This document shows, in pieces, positions 18,183-25,821 of a DNA stretch of 64,000 nt (the first letter of the stretch is position 1; the number at the start of each line of letters is the position of its first letter). The notes beneath the pieces are model-generated. The model was not told the origin of the DNA, did no database searches, and was given only the letters and a program-made list of their open reading frames with translations. The translations under genes were made by a program, and so were the position numbers. The stretch comes from Mycolicibacterium insubricum. GTDB lineage: Bacteria; Actinomycetota; Actinomycetes; Mycobacteriales; Mycobacteriaceae. The stretch spans positions 310,001 through 374,000 of the forward strand of contig NZ_AP022618.1 in NCBI RefSeq assembly GCF_010731615.1, written 5' to 3'.

Positions 18183-19258
18183 TGCTCAACAATTCCCAGC
18201 GCACCGCCCCGTACCGCGTCGTGCAGTGGACCACCGGAAACGTCGGCAAAAGCTCGGTCAAGGCCGTGGCGGCCAACCCCAACCTGGAGCTAATCGGCTG
18301 TTACGCCTGGTCACCCGACAAGGCTGGGCGCGACGTCGGCGAACTCGTCGGCATCGAACCGCTCGGCGTGACGGCCAGCAACGACGCCGACGCCCTGCTC
18401 GCGCTCAAGCCCGACGTCGTCGTCTACAACCCGATGTGGTGCAACGCCGACGAGTTGGTGAAGATCCTGGAATCCGGCGCCAACGTGGTGGCCACCGCGT
18501 CGTTCATCACCGGCCACAACCTCGGCGCCGACCGGGACCGGATCATCGCGGCCTGCGAACGCGGCGGGTCGACCATCCTCGGCTCGGGCATCAGCCCCGG
18601 CTACATCGAGCTGCTGGCCATTGTGTCGGCGATGATCTCCGACCGGGTCGACAAGGTCACCGTGACCGAGGCCGCCGACACCACCTTTTACGACTCCCCC
18701 GAGACCGAGAAGCCCGTCGGCTTCGGCCGCCCGATCGACGACCCGGAGCTGCCTGCGATGACCGCCAAGGGCACCGGGGTGTTCGGCGAGGCCGTCCGGC
18801 TGGTCGGCGACGCTCTGGGCGTCGAGCTCGACGAGGTGCGCTGCGACGCCGAGTACGCCCAAACCACCGCCGACCTGGATCTCGGTTCGTGGACCATCGG
18901 CGCCGGCTGCGTGGCCGGGGTGTTCGCCTCGTGGAAGGGCATCAAGAACGGGAAGACCCTGGTGGAGCTGACCGTCCGGTGGCGCAAGGGCCAGACCCTG
19001 GAGCCGGACTGGAAGATCGACCAGGACGGCTGGGTGATCCAGGTCGACGGCCGCCCGACGGTCAAGACGGTCGTCAGTTTCGCCCCGCCGGCCGATTTCG
19101 CCGCCGAGACGCTGGCCGACTTCATGGAGATCGGCCACATCATGACGGCCACCCCGCCGATCAATGCGATCCCGGCCGTCGTCGCCGCAGCTCCGGGTAT
19201 CGCCACCTACAACGACCTGCCGCTGACGCTGCCGTTCGGGGTGGCGGCCATCGGCTGA
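18182..19258 (+). CDS. DapB-like NAD(P)-dependent dehydrogenase
   Basis: 358-residue Rossmann-fold protein of the dihydrodipicolinate-reductase-like/amine-dehydrogenase-like family common in mycobacteria. The nucleotide-binding N-terminus is YRVVQWTTGNVGKSSVKAV, a variant of GxGxxG. Next come LKPDVVVYNPMW and VVATASFITGHNLG, and a GSGISPGYIELLAIV segment. It is not the lysine-pathway DapB, which is smaller and has a different catalytic motif. Substrate unknown. It stands alone with its own promoter between lucA and the protease gene. Confidence 0.75.
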   Translation: MLNNSQRTAPYRVVQWTTGNVGKSSVKAVAANPNLELIGCYAWSPDKAGRDVGELVGIEPLGVTASNDADALLALKPDVVVYNPMWCNADELVKILESGANVVATASFITGHNLGADRDRIIAACERGGSTILGSGISPGYIELLAIVSAMISDRVDKVTVTEAADTTFYDSPETEKPVGFGRPIDDPELPAMTAKGTGVFGEAVRLVGDALGVELDEVRCDAEYAQTTADLDLGSWTIGAGCVAGVFASWKGIKNGKTLVELTVRWRKGQTLEPDWKIDQDGWVIQVDGRPTVKTVVSFAPPADFAAETLADFMEIGHIMTATPPINAIPAVVAAAPGIATYNDLPLTLPFGVAAIG

Positions 19259-19301
19259 TACTCCCCGGTAACGCCGGGGCCCGATTCGCCGACAGACAGA
19301 C

Positions 19302-20375
19302 ATGGTCGTGAACGAACCTCTCCGTCGACGGCTGCCCAAATGGCCGGCCCTGATCGTGGCCGCGCTGCTCACCGTGGCGGCCCCGCTGGCCGCGCCCGCG
19401 ACGGTGCACGCCAACCCGACCACCCAGGTCGACGCGAACGTGGTCGCCGCCCAGGTGGAGCCCGGGCTGGTGCAGATCGACACCCTCAACGACTTCCAGG
19501 GCCTGGTCGGCAACGGCACCGGCATCATCCTGTCGTCCGACGGGGTGGTGCTGACCAACCACCACGTCGTGCAGGGCGCGAACTCCATCAGGGCCACCAG
19601 CGTGGCCACCGGCCAGGTGTTCGACGCCGACGTGCTCGGCTATTCGCGCACCAACGACGTCGCCGTCATCGCCCTGCGCGGCGCGGCGGGTCTGCCGGTC
19701 GCACCGCTGGGTTCGTCGTCGAGCCTGGCGCTGGGTGACGCGGTGCTGACCATCGGCAACGCCAACGGCACCGGGCACCCGCTGACCCGGGAAACCGGCA
19801 AGATCACCAGCCTCAGCCGCGTGGTCGACGTCTCCGACGAGACCACCAACACCTCCCACGAGATGGGCGGGCTGATCGAGTCGTCGACCAACCTGCGCGC
19901 CGGGGATTCCGGTGGCGCGCTGGTCAACACGGCGGGCCAGGTCGTCGGCATGAACGCGGCCGCCACCATCAACTACCGCCTCGACGGCGGGTCCGATCCC
20001 GCCGGCGAGGGCTTCGCGATCCCGATCGACAAGGCCGTCGCCCTGGCCAACGAGATCCGCTCCGGCGCCGGCACCCCGTATGTCCACATCGGGCCGTCGG
20101 CGATGATCGGCATCGGCATCGACGCCGGCGGGCGTAACCGGCCCGACGGGCTGCCCGTGCGGTCGGTGCTGCGCGACGGACCCGCGGCCCAGGTCGGGCT
20201 GGTGCCCGGTGACACGCTGCGCGCCATCGACGGGACCCCCATCGACTCGGCAAATACCCTGACCGGTCTGCTCGACCAGCGCCACGGCGGCGACGTGGTC
20301 ACCATGGAGTGGACGGATCGTTCCGGGACGCCGCAGAGCGCGGCGGTCACCCTGGTACCCGGCCCGGTCAGCTGA
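19302..20375 (+). CDS. Secreted trypsin-like serine protease with PDZ domain (PepA/Rv0125-like)
   Basis: 357-residue HtrA/PepA-type protease. The signal peptide ends near TVHANP (about residue 38). The chymotrypsin-fold domain has the catalytic His in VLTNHHVV, Asp in RTNDVAVIAL and Ser in LRAGDSGGALV. A PDZ domain covers the last ~95 residues (GLPVRSVLRDGPAAQVGLVPGDTLRAIDG). The architecture matches M. tuberculosis PepA (Mtb32A), a secreted protease of unknown physiological substrate. It has a single gene unit with no close partner. Confidence 0.88.
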   Translation: MVVNEPLRRRLPKWPALIVAALLTVAAPLAAPATVHANPTTQVDANVVAAQVEPGLVQIDTLNDFQGLVGNGTGIILSSDGVVLTNHHVVQGANSIRATSVATGQVFDADVLGYSRTNDVAVIALRGAAGLPVAPLGSSSSLALGDAVLTIGNANGTGHPLTRETGKITSLSRVVDVSDETTNTSHEMGGLIESSTNLRAGDSGGALVNTAGQVVGMNAAATINYRLDGGSDPAGEGFAIPIDKAVALANEIRSGAGTPYVHIGPSAMIGIGIDAGGRNRPDGLPVRSVLRDGPAAQVGLVPGDTLRAIDGTPIDSANTLTGLLDQRHGGDVVTMEWTDRSGTPQSAAVTLVPGPVS

Positions 20376-20875
20376 CCGGATCACTACAGGTTCCGAGCAA
20401 CAGCGGGACCGCCGCCGCCGTCGGCCACCACGGTCAGGCCGACGGGCTCCCCCTTTGCACCCACGGGTCCGGCGCCCTGGTCCGAGGCCGATGCCCGGGG
20501 TTCGACGACGGGTTCCTCCACTCTGGGTCTTTCGGTGTCCTAGTCGACGAACTCGTAGCGGTAGCCGCGATCGGAAGCGGTCGCCGCGCAGTGCGCGCGC
20601 CCGATGGCCAGGGCGGGGGTGGCCGTCGGCAATTGCAGCGCGGCGGCGCCGGCGATTCCCTGGTAGCGGGTCATCACCGCGGCGGCCCGCGCTGGTTGCG
20701 GTGTGGCGCGACGGCGGGGGGATCGGGGTCCAGTTCGTCTTCGCAGAGTCGGGAATATACCCCCATGGGTATCGGTTCTTGATGGTGTCACATCAGACAT
20801 GCGGGGACTGTCAGTGGCGATCGCCAAGGATCGACCGGCAGTCCCGCCCGAGAGGACCACGACAATGACTGCCAC
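20376..20875 (-). pseudogene. Possible decayed coding sequence upstream of the peroxiredoxin
   Basis: This 520-bp gap has no confident gene. On the minus strand a frame runs from about 20875 to a TAG at 20540, ending IGRAHCAATASDRGYRYEFVD. It continues in the same frame after the stop for about 52 sense codons (DTERPRVEEPVVEPRASAS, ending PAVARNL) to a second stop near 20383. That pattern suggests a gene broken by one in-frame stop, but no family is recognised and base composition alone could produce it. The CsoR-like palindrome at 20757 lies inside. Confidence 0.25.
20757..20772. promoter_or_regulatory. CsoR/CstR-type operator-like palindrome upstream of peroxiredoxin
   Basis: ATACCCCCATGGGTAT has perfect 6-bp arms (ATACCC/GGGTAT) with a 4-nt centre. 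It is identical at 14 of 16 positions to the core of the palindrome at 44688-44705. ATACCCC-GGGGTAT-type sites are the usual operators of CsoR-family repressors (copper- or persulfide-sensing). It lies about 125 bp before the peroxiredoxin start. Confidence 0.55.
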
Positions 20876-20912
20876 CGAGGTACCCCGTCACGAGCATGCC
20901 GCGCATCGGTGA
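20865..20912 (+). CDS. Short leader ORF overlapping the peroxiredoxin start
   Basis: A 15-codon frame (MTATEVPRHEHAAHR) starts at an ATG preceded by GAGAGGA at good spacing, and overlaps the first 17 nt of the peroxiredoxin gene in another frame. The peroxiredoxin ATG (20896) has a weaker site. It could be a translationally coupled leader, or the original N-terminus of the peroxiredoxin separated by a 1-nt frameshift. Confidence 0.35.
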   Translation: MTATEVPRHEHAAHR

Positions 20913-21591
20913 GCCCGCACCGGCTTTCACCGCTACCACCACCCAAGGCGAGGTCAATTTTCCGGCCGACTACGCCGGCAAGTGGGTGATCTTCTTCTCC
21001 CATCCGGCGGACTTCACCCCGGTATGCACCAGCGAGTTCATGACCTTCGCCGCGATGCAGCAGCAGTTTGCGGCCTACAACACCGAACTGCTGGGCCTCT
21101 CCGTCGACGGCCTCTACAGCCACATCGCCTGGTTGCGCTCGATCAAGGACAAGATCGCCTACCGGGACATGAAGGACATCGAAGTCACCTTCCCGCTCAT
21201 CGAGGACATCTCGATGAAGGTCGCTCACAAGTACGGGATGATCATGCCGGCCGAACACTCCACCGAGGCGGTGCGCGCAGTGTTCGTCATCGACCCCAAG
21301 GGTGTCATCCGCACGATCCTCTACTACCCCTTGAGCACCGGCCGGAATGTCGATGAGGTGCTGCGCGTGGTCAAGGCGCTGCAGACGGCAGATCACTTCG
21401 GGGTCGCGACGCCTGCGGACTGGCAGCCCGGCGAGCGGGTCATCGTGCCGCCTGCGGGCTCGTGCGGGACCGCGAAGGAACGCATGGAGGGCCAGGCCCG
21501 CGACGTCGAGTGTGCGGACTGGTACTTCTGCACCAAGGACATCCCCGCCGACGAGGTCGAGGCCGCAATCCGGGTGAAGGACGGCGCCTGA
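20896..21591 (+). CDS. Peroxiredoxin (AhpC/TSA, Prx6-like with C-terminal arm)
   Basis: 231-residue peroxiredoxin that reduces peroxides. The peroxidatic Cys44 lies in HPADFTPVCTSEF. The Prx core continues through LLGLSVDGLYSHIAWL and VRAVFVIDPKGVIRTILYYP. The C-terminal ~60-residue arm has further cysteines (PAGSCGTAKERM and DVECADWYFCTK), as in archaeal-type long Prx proteins where a CxxxxxC pair serves as resolving thiols. It is followed after 55 bp by the DUF2202 gene and preceded by a CsoR-like operator, suggesting a thiol, metal or sulfur stress response. Confidence 0.88.
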   Translation: MPRIGEPAPAFTATTTQGEVNFPADYAGKWVIFFSHPADFTPVCTSEFMTFAAMQQQFAAYNTELLGLSVDGLYSHIAWLRSIKDKIAYRDMKDIEVTFPLIEDISMKVAHKYGMIMPAEHSTEAVRAVFVIDPKGVIRTILYYPLSTGRNVDEVLRVVKALQTADHFGVATPADWQPGERVIVPPAGSCGTAKERMEGQARDVECADWYFCTKDIPADEVEAAIRVKDGA

Positions 21592-21646
21592 CCGGAGCCC
21601 CACCCGGTGTAGCGCCCGACCGACGGACAGGAACGGAAGCGATCGA

Positions 21647-22171
21647 ATGAACATGGACGACAACCCGGAACCGACGGCCGTCGGCCCCCTGTCCGACGGC
21701 GAGCGGGCCGATCTGGTCCTGATGCGAGAGGAGGAACGCCTGGCACGCGATCTGTACCTGCGGTTCCACCAGGCCTGGGGTGTGCCGATCTTCGGCAACA
21801 TCGCGGCCAGCGAACAGCGGCACTACGACGCGGTCGGGCGGTTGCTGGCGCGCTACGGTGTCCCGGACCCGTCAGTGGGGCGTGGGCCGGGTTCGTACGC
21901 CGACGCCGAACTGCAAGCCGCCTATGACGGCTGGCTGGCCCGGGGTCTCTCCTCGGTCGAGGATGCGTACAAGGTCGGAGTCGAACTCGAAACCGGCGAC
22001 ATCGCCGACCTCTCGGCGGCCACAGAAGGCAGTGACGAAGCGGTCCTCCGGAAGGTGTACGGAAACCTGCGGGCCGCCTCCGAGAACCATCTGCAGGCGT
22101 TCCAAGCCCGGCTATCCGGCGGGCGTATGGGATGCGGCGGAGGTTGGCGCCGGCGCAGGTGGGGCGCCTAG
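21647..22171 (+). CDS. DUF2202 ferritin-like protein
   Basis: 174-residue protein of the DUF2202 family, predicted four-helix ferritin-like fold. Candidate di-iron ligands are Glu in LVLMREEERLARDLY, Glu and His in NIAASEQRHYDAVG, Glu in AYKVGVELETGDI, and Glu/His in AASENHLQAFQ. It ends with a Gly/Arg-rich tail (GCGGGWRRRRWGA). It is cytoplasmic, since no signal peptide is seen. It probably forms an operon with the upstream peroxiredoxin. The specific function is not established for this family. Confidence 0.85.
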   Translation: MNMDDNPEPTAVGPLSDGERADLVLMREEERLARDLYLRFHQAWGVPIFGNIAASEQRHYDAVGRLLARYGVPDPSVGRGPGSYADAELQAAYDGWLARGLSSVEDAYKVGVELETGDIADLSAATEGSDEAVLRKVYGNLRAASENHLQAFQARLSGGRMGCGGGWRRRRWGA

Positions 22172-22303
22172 CCCGATCCGCTGACCGAACTGAACGGTGC
22201 TGCTGCTCAGGGACTTTCGATTGAGTTATTCGCCTCGCCCCAGTTCTCGCGACCTCTTTGCTGGGGCACCCGCGCGGATCGACTGAGATCGGGCGTTTGC
22301 CAC

Positions 22304-22425
22304 TCAGTTTTTTCCGGTCGGGTTTCCCTCCGCATCCCAGTGCGCGGCGACCTTCTTGCTGGGCTGCACCCGCGGCGGCTCCCCCGGCATCTTCGGATAG
22401 TTCGGTTCTCCGGGTAGTTCAGGGC
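22304..22425 (-). pseudogene. Displaced 3' end of polD1 (left island boundary)
   Basis: The minus strand encodes NYPKMPGEPPRVQPSKK followed by VAAHWDAEGNPTGKN and a TGA. That is the C-terminal signature of stand-alone LigD-type polymerases (YPKMPGEPxRVQPS). No start or catalytic region is present. The polD1-like gene at 41565-42626 loses homology just before this motif (after DMPYPPA), so this piece is best explained as its tail, displaced about 19 kb by island insertion. Homology fades upstream of about 22420, where IS21-type sequence begins. Confidence 0.75.
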
Positions 22426-22441
22426 TGTGCGATTGTGTCGG

Positions 22442-22487
22442 CTCCGGCTGAATCCTGAACAGCCTGCTCCGGCTGAATAGTGAGCAG
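22442..22487. repeat. IS21-type terminal repeats
   Basis: Two 21-bp copies of CTCCGGCTGAATnnTGArCAG lie at 22442 and 22467, 25 bp apart, just downstream of the istB remnant. Multiple terminal repeats of about 20 bp are typical of IS21-family ends. Confidence 0.6.
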
Positions 22488-22489
22488 GT

Positions 22490-22697
22490 TTACGGGGTAG
22501 AGTCTGCCTGACGATCGGCTTCCACGGAGGGCAGTGTGTCGATCGCGGTGTGTTTGATGCGGTAGCTGGAGCCTTTGAGCGCGATGACGTCGGCGTGGTG
22601 GACGATGCGGTCGATCATCGCCGAGGCGATGGTGGCTTCTCCGAAGACTTGACCCCAGCGGGAGAACGGCAGGGCGATTTCGTCGCCCTGGCGGATC
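22490..22697 (-). pseudogene. IstB (IS21 family ATPase) C-terminal fragment
   Basis: About 68 codons on the minus strand encode SRWGQVFGEATIASAMIDRI followed by VHHADVIALKGSSYRIKH and a TAA at 22490-22492. This is the C-terminal end of an IstB transposition helper ATPase. The N-terminal Walker motifs and the istA gene are missing. The coding sequence begins abruptly at the stop codon of the DUF4062 gene, so the rest of the IS was lost by deletion. Non-functional. Confidence 0.8.
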
Positions 22698-23814
22698 AGC
22701 GGTGTAGGTGGAATGCCTCAATCAACCGGCGGCTCAGGATGCCACCGACCTCAGGCGCGCCGGCGTCGAGCGCGGTCACCGTCACTAGTTCGTCGGGCTC
22801 GACCCGTAGCGGCTGGTCCGACAGCTTGAGAAGTTGCGCCGAGCGCCGCGGCATATCGGACACTTTGCCGATCGACAAGGTGCTTACCGGCGCGACACCA
22901 ACGGCGATCGCGACGTGCGCTGACGAGATCGCTTGCGCGTGGCTGATTAACCGCAGCAAGCTCGCGATCTGGAGGGGTAGTTGTGTGGGATCGAGAATCG
23001 ACCCAAGCCCGTCGCGGGGTAGCGACGCCCACGCCGACACTTGGCCGCTGCTGCTGATGCGCAGTCCCAGCGTTCGTCCTTCAGCGGCGGAATTCCACCC
23101 TGTGGGAGGTTCGTCCCCGAACGCCAGATAGATCGCATCCTGCGCAGTGCGCGTATCCAAGCCAGCGCGCTCATCAACCAAACCGCTACGCCGCATGCGG
23201 CCGGCCAACGCATCCCCCACTAGGGCGAGGGCCCGCGCTGATAGCGGAGCTCCAGGCGACGGAAGCACATGGACTTCGAGCGTGGCCGGAGAGAATTGTT
23301 GCCCATGGCCGCCCAGTGCAAATTGGTTGCGCCACTGGATTACCGGCGCCTCAGTCATTGGTGTGAAGTTGAGCGGCCCGCTGGTCTCGGCAAGTTCCCG
23401 GACCTTGCCTGCCACCTTAGTCTGCAACTCCGCGGTGGAGCTGAACGTGTCGCGAAACACGCCTGCTCCGTAGTCCTCGATCTCCGCGACGAACGCAGTC
23501 TGGTCGGCGTCCAGTTCCACGTCCGCCTTGCGGTAGACCACGCGCGGCATTCCTGCCACCGTCGCAGCCATCCATTCATCGTGGGTGGCGGACTGTCCGG
23601 TGTCTTCGAAGACATGGCCGTAATGAGGCCCGACGAGCAGCACATAGGCGTCGGAGCTTTGGACGCCCGCCAGGCACGCTTCCCGGCTCGGCACTGTCTG
23701 TGCGGTGAAGTCCTCAAACTGGACCGGCGTATGGCCGATCGCAGTGATCAGCCCGGGCAGGGCGTCGCGCTCCTCTTCAAGCCCTCGCCGGACGCTACTG
23801 ATGAACACCCTCAT
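22696..23814 (-). CDS. DUF4062-domain protein
   Basis: 372-residue protein. The N-terminal ~110 residues (MRVFISSVRRGLEEERDAL, then VQFEDFTA, VLLVGPHYGHVF, THDEWMAA) are a DUF4062 domain, a TIR/STIR-like fold often fused to effector or NTPase modules in bacterial conflict proteins. The C-terminal ~220 residues are unassigned: a beta-rich/helical region beginning LNFTPMTEAPVIQWRN with no NTPase motif. It overlaps the upstream partner gene by 4 bp (ATGA). The 3' end abuts the istB fragment, so the C-terminus could be trimmed. A defence role is inferred from the island context. Confidence 0.75.
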   Translation of the reverse strand: MRVFISSVRRGLEEERDALPGLITAIGHTPVQFEDFTAQTVPSREACLAGVQSSDAYVLLVGPHYGHVFEDTGQSATHDEWMAATVAGMPRVVYRKADVELDADQTAFVAEIEDYGAGVFRDTFSSTAELQTKVAGKVRELAETSGPLNFTPMTEAPVIQWRNQFALGGHGQQFSPATLEVHVLPSPGAPLSARALALVGDALAGRMRRSGLVDERAGLDTRTAQDAIYLAFGDEPPTGWNSAAEGRTLGLRISSSGQVSAWASLPRDGLGSILDPTQLPLQIASLLRLISHAQAISSAHVAIAVGVAPVSTLSIGKVSDMPRRSAQLLKLSDQPLRVEPDELVTVTALDAGAPEVGGILSRRLIEAFHLHR

Positions 23815-24377
23815 TCGGATCCTCCCGTCATGACCGCCTGCCGCGCGGCGGAGACAAACTCCTCCCAGCGCTCTCGTTTGGCTTGGTCGTCGAACATGGT
23901 GTCGATGCCGACGCTCACCGAGGACCGACCAAAACCGATCTCGATTTCCAGTGGCGTGAAGTCTTCAGCGAAGTCTCCGATCGGCCCAACTCCGGAATGG
24001 TGGTACACCCGCATCACGGCGAAAGACGACGCGGTGCGCAGCGGCAGCATTCGAGCGGTCAGCGCCTTCGGCTCGACGGGCGGCTTTGAAACGGTCCGGG
24101 GTTGTCGGCGCTGCCGGTCTTCGATCGCGTCGTAGCGGTCGGCGTCGAAAGTCGCTTCGACCTGTGTCAGCCCGGACCGCGTGAGCGCCCAGATTCGCCA
24201 GGTCGCCGGAGCCTCCGAGTACTGAGCATGGGACGCCGTGATCTGCTCAACATCACCGACGACGGCGGCAAGCGTCAGCATGACGACGTTAGGCGCAATT
24301 CTAGAGCCGGGACCTGGGAAGTTGGCGGCAGTGGCGTGGCGTATGGCCGTCCGCCACTGGGCCTCGGTGAGTTCCAT
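23811..24377 (-). CDS. Conserved hypothetical partner of the DUF4062 protein
   Basis: 188-residue soluble protein without recognised domains. Predicted features are an N-terminal helix (MELTEAQWRTAIRHATAANF), a hydrophobic strand (NVVMLTLAAVVG), then alternating strands with RIWALTRSGLTQVEATFDADRY and a C-terminal helix (KRERWEEFVSAARQAV). The tight ATGA overlap with the DUF4062 gene indicates one translational unit and probably a complex. About 320 bp upstream (24378-24699) holds no gene I can support. Confidence 0.65.
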   Translation of the reverse strand: MELTEAQWRTAIRHATAANFPGPGSRIAPNVVMLTLAAVVGDVEQITASHAQYSEAPATWRIWALTRSGLTQVEATFDADRYDAIEDRQRRQPRTVSKPPVEPKALTARMLPLRTASSFAVMRVYHHSGVGPIGDFAEDFTPLEIEIGFGRSSVSVGIDTMFDDQAKRERWEEFVSAARQAVMTGGSE

Positions 24378-24699
24378 GATCCCCCTCTGCTCGGATCGCC
24401 AACGCTACCGCCGGCCACCGACAGATCCGCCCCGGGGCGACAGAGTGGCGGTGGATGTCTTACGCGCGTGACGGCCATGGTGGCGAGGTCGCTCTGCGTG
24501 ACCTCGCGTTCTCCGGCCACAGCAGCGACGGCTTAAAGGTCAGAACTCACCACGCCCGGCATTTTCTATTCAGCATCCTGCGGGCGTTTTGGGCCTAGCA
24601 CCTCCTCCACCGAGGTCGACGCTGCCGAATCCCATTACCGGCATGCGCAGATGACGCGAGTTTGGCCTCAACCGAAACTGAAGATGTGTCGGTCAGCTC

Positions 24700-25443
24700 G
24701 TGCATGATGAGGCTATGTTTGGGCGGACAGAACGCAATTACCCGAAGGCGCTGACCGCAGGCCCCGATCACGGCGACCAAGGCCTTCGTGATGGGCTGCG
24801 TTGGCTGATGAAGAAGGTCTCTGAGGTCGGCGGAGCACCGTTGATCGTCGCGCCAGGCCGAGCCAATGTGGACCATAATTCGCTGCTGTCTGAGTTCGTC
24901 AAGCGCACCGGAGTCACGGTGGCGACATGGCGCAGCCGGCCGCGCGAGTGGCACGGTGGCCCGGTGCTGGCCGCCTGGCCGACACGGGAGAAGCTCGGCG
25001 AGATCGCTGATGATCCTCGGACGGCGGCGCTGTGTGTCGTCCCCTGGGGGAAGGGCGAAGTCGATGCTTGGGCGGCTGCAGAATCGCCGGAACTTCTCGG
25101 ACCGGCGGCTGTCACCGAGAGTGCCGAGCTCGATCCGGTGATTGTCGAAGGTCTGAAAACGCTCACCGCCATGGTGAACATGGGAAACAACCTCGCTGGA
25201 TCACTGGACCATCGCGACGCAGTGGCCGTCCTGCGAACGCTCAAAGACGGCGGCTATCGCCTGTTACCGGACGCGATCTACTCCTGGGCAATCCGCAACC
25301 AATGGTCCGCGCAAGGCGCCGAACGGCTGCGTGAACTCGCCGCCAAGTTTGAGGCCGGGAAGCGGCCTCCACTCAAGGGCGGCTACCCGTTGCGCTCAGA
25401 CATCCTTGGCGTTTGGCGACGCGAATCCACGCAAAACAGATGA
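24700..25443 (+). CDS. Hypothetical protein
   Basis: 247-residue protein (GTG 24700; ATG 24715 is an alternative giving MFGRTERNYPKAL). No known domain recognised. Visible features are an early nucleotide-binding-like strand (GGAPLIVAPGRANVDHN), a Trp-rich middle (WRSRPREWHGGPVLAAWPT), CVVPWGKGEVDAWAAAESPELLG, and a helical C-terminal half with RDAVAVLRTLKDGGYRLLPDAIYSWAIRN. Cytoplasmic, and transcribed away from the DUF4062 operon. Function unknown. Confidence 0.65.
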   Translation: MHDEAMFGRTERNYPKALTAGPDHGDQGLRDGLRWLMKKVSEVGGAPLIVAPGRANVDHNSLLSEFVKRTGVTVATWRSRPREWHGGPVLAAWPTREKLGEIADDPRTAALCVVPWGKGEVDAWAAAESPELLGPAAVTESAELDPVIVEGLKTLTAMVNMGNNLAGSLDHRDAVAVLRTLKDGGYRLLPDAIYSWAIRNQWSAQGAERLRELAAKFEAGKRPPLKGGYPLRSDILGVWRRESTQNR

Positions 25444-25453
25444 CGCTGCGTAC

Positions 25454-25655
25454 TCACTCCCCAATTCTCAAGCTCTTGACACAGGAAGCGCAGAGGGCGC
25501 GTTCGGTGTCGTCGGTGCTGGCATACATGGCGTCGAACAGTTCCGAGGTTCCGTCGGCGCTGCCGGGCCAGAAGTAGTCGTGCAGGGTGCCGAGCTTCTC
25601 TTTGATCTGATGCACCACGCAGTCGGGGTCGAGGCGGGCCAGTTGCCATCAAACA
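25454..25655 (-). pseudogene. 3' fragment of a small unknown gene
   Basis: About 65 codons on the minus strand read ARLDPDCVVHQIKEKLGTLH, then DYFWPGSADG, and end CASCVKSLRIGE with a TGA at 25454. The QIKEKLGTL...CASC pattern recalls a small zinc-binding-like protein family with IKEKFGTLR and a CExCG end. No start codon or upstream homology is visible beyond about 25655, so it is probably a decayed remnant. The rest of the 25444-25821 gap shows nothing recognisable. Confidence 0.4.
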
Positions 25656-25821
25656 AGCACCGGTCGCATCTCGGCAGATCAGCTCGTGCGCGAGCCGGCC
25701 GGGACAACGAGATCTTCGAATCGGTCCAGGATTGGACGCGAGGTGCACCGATTGCCTGGAGACCGCGAGAGTGCAAAGTGGGAGACTGGAGAGCAACCGG
25801 GCCGACGGATCCGAGGTAGCG

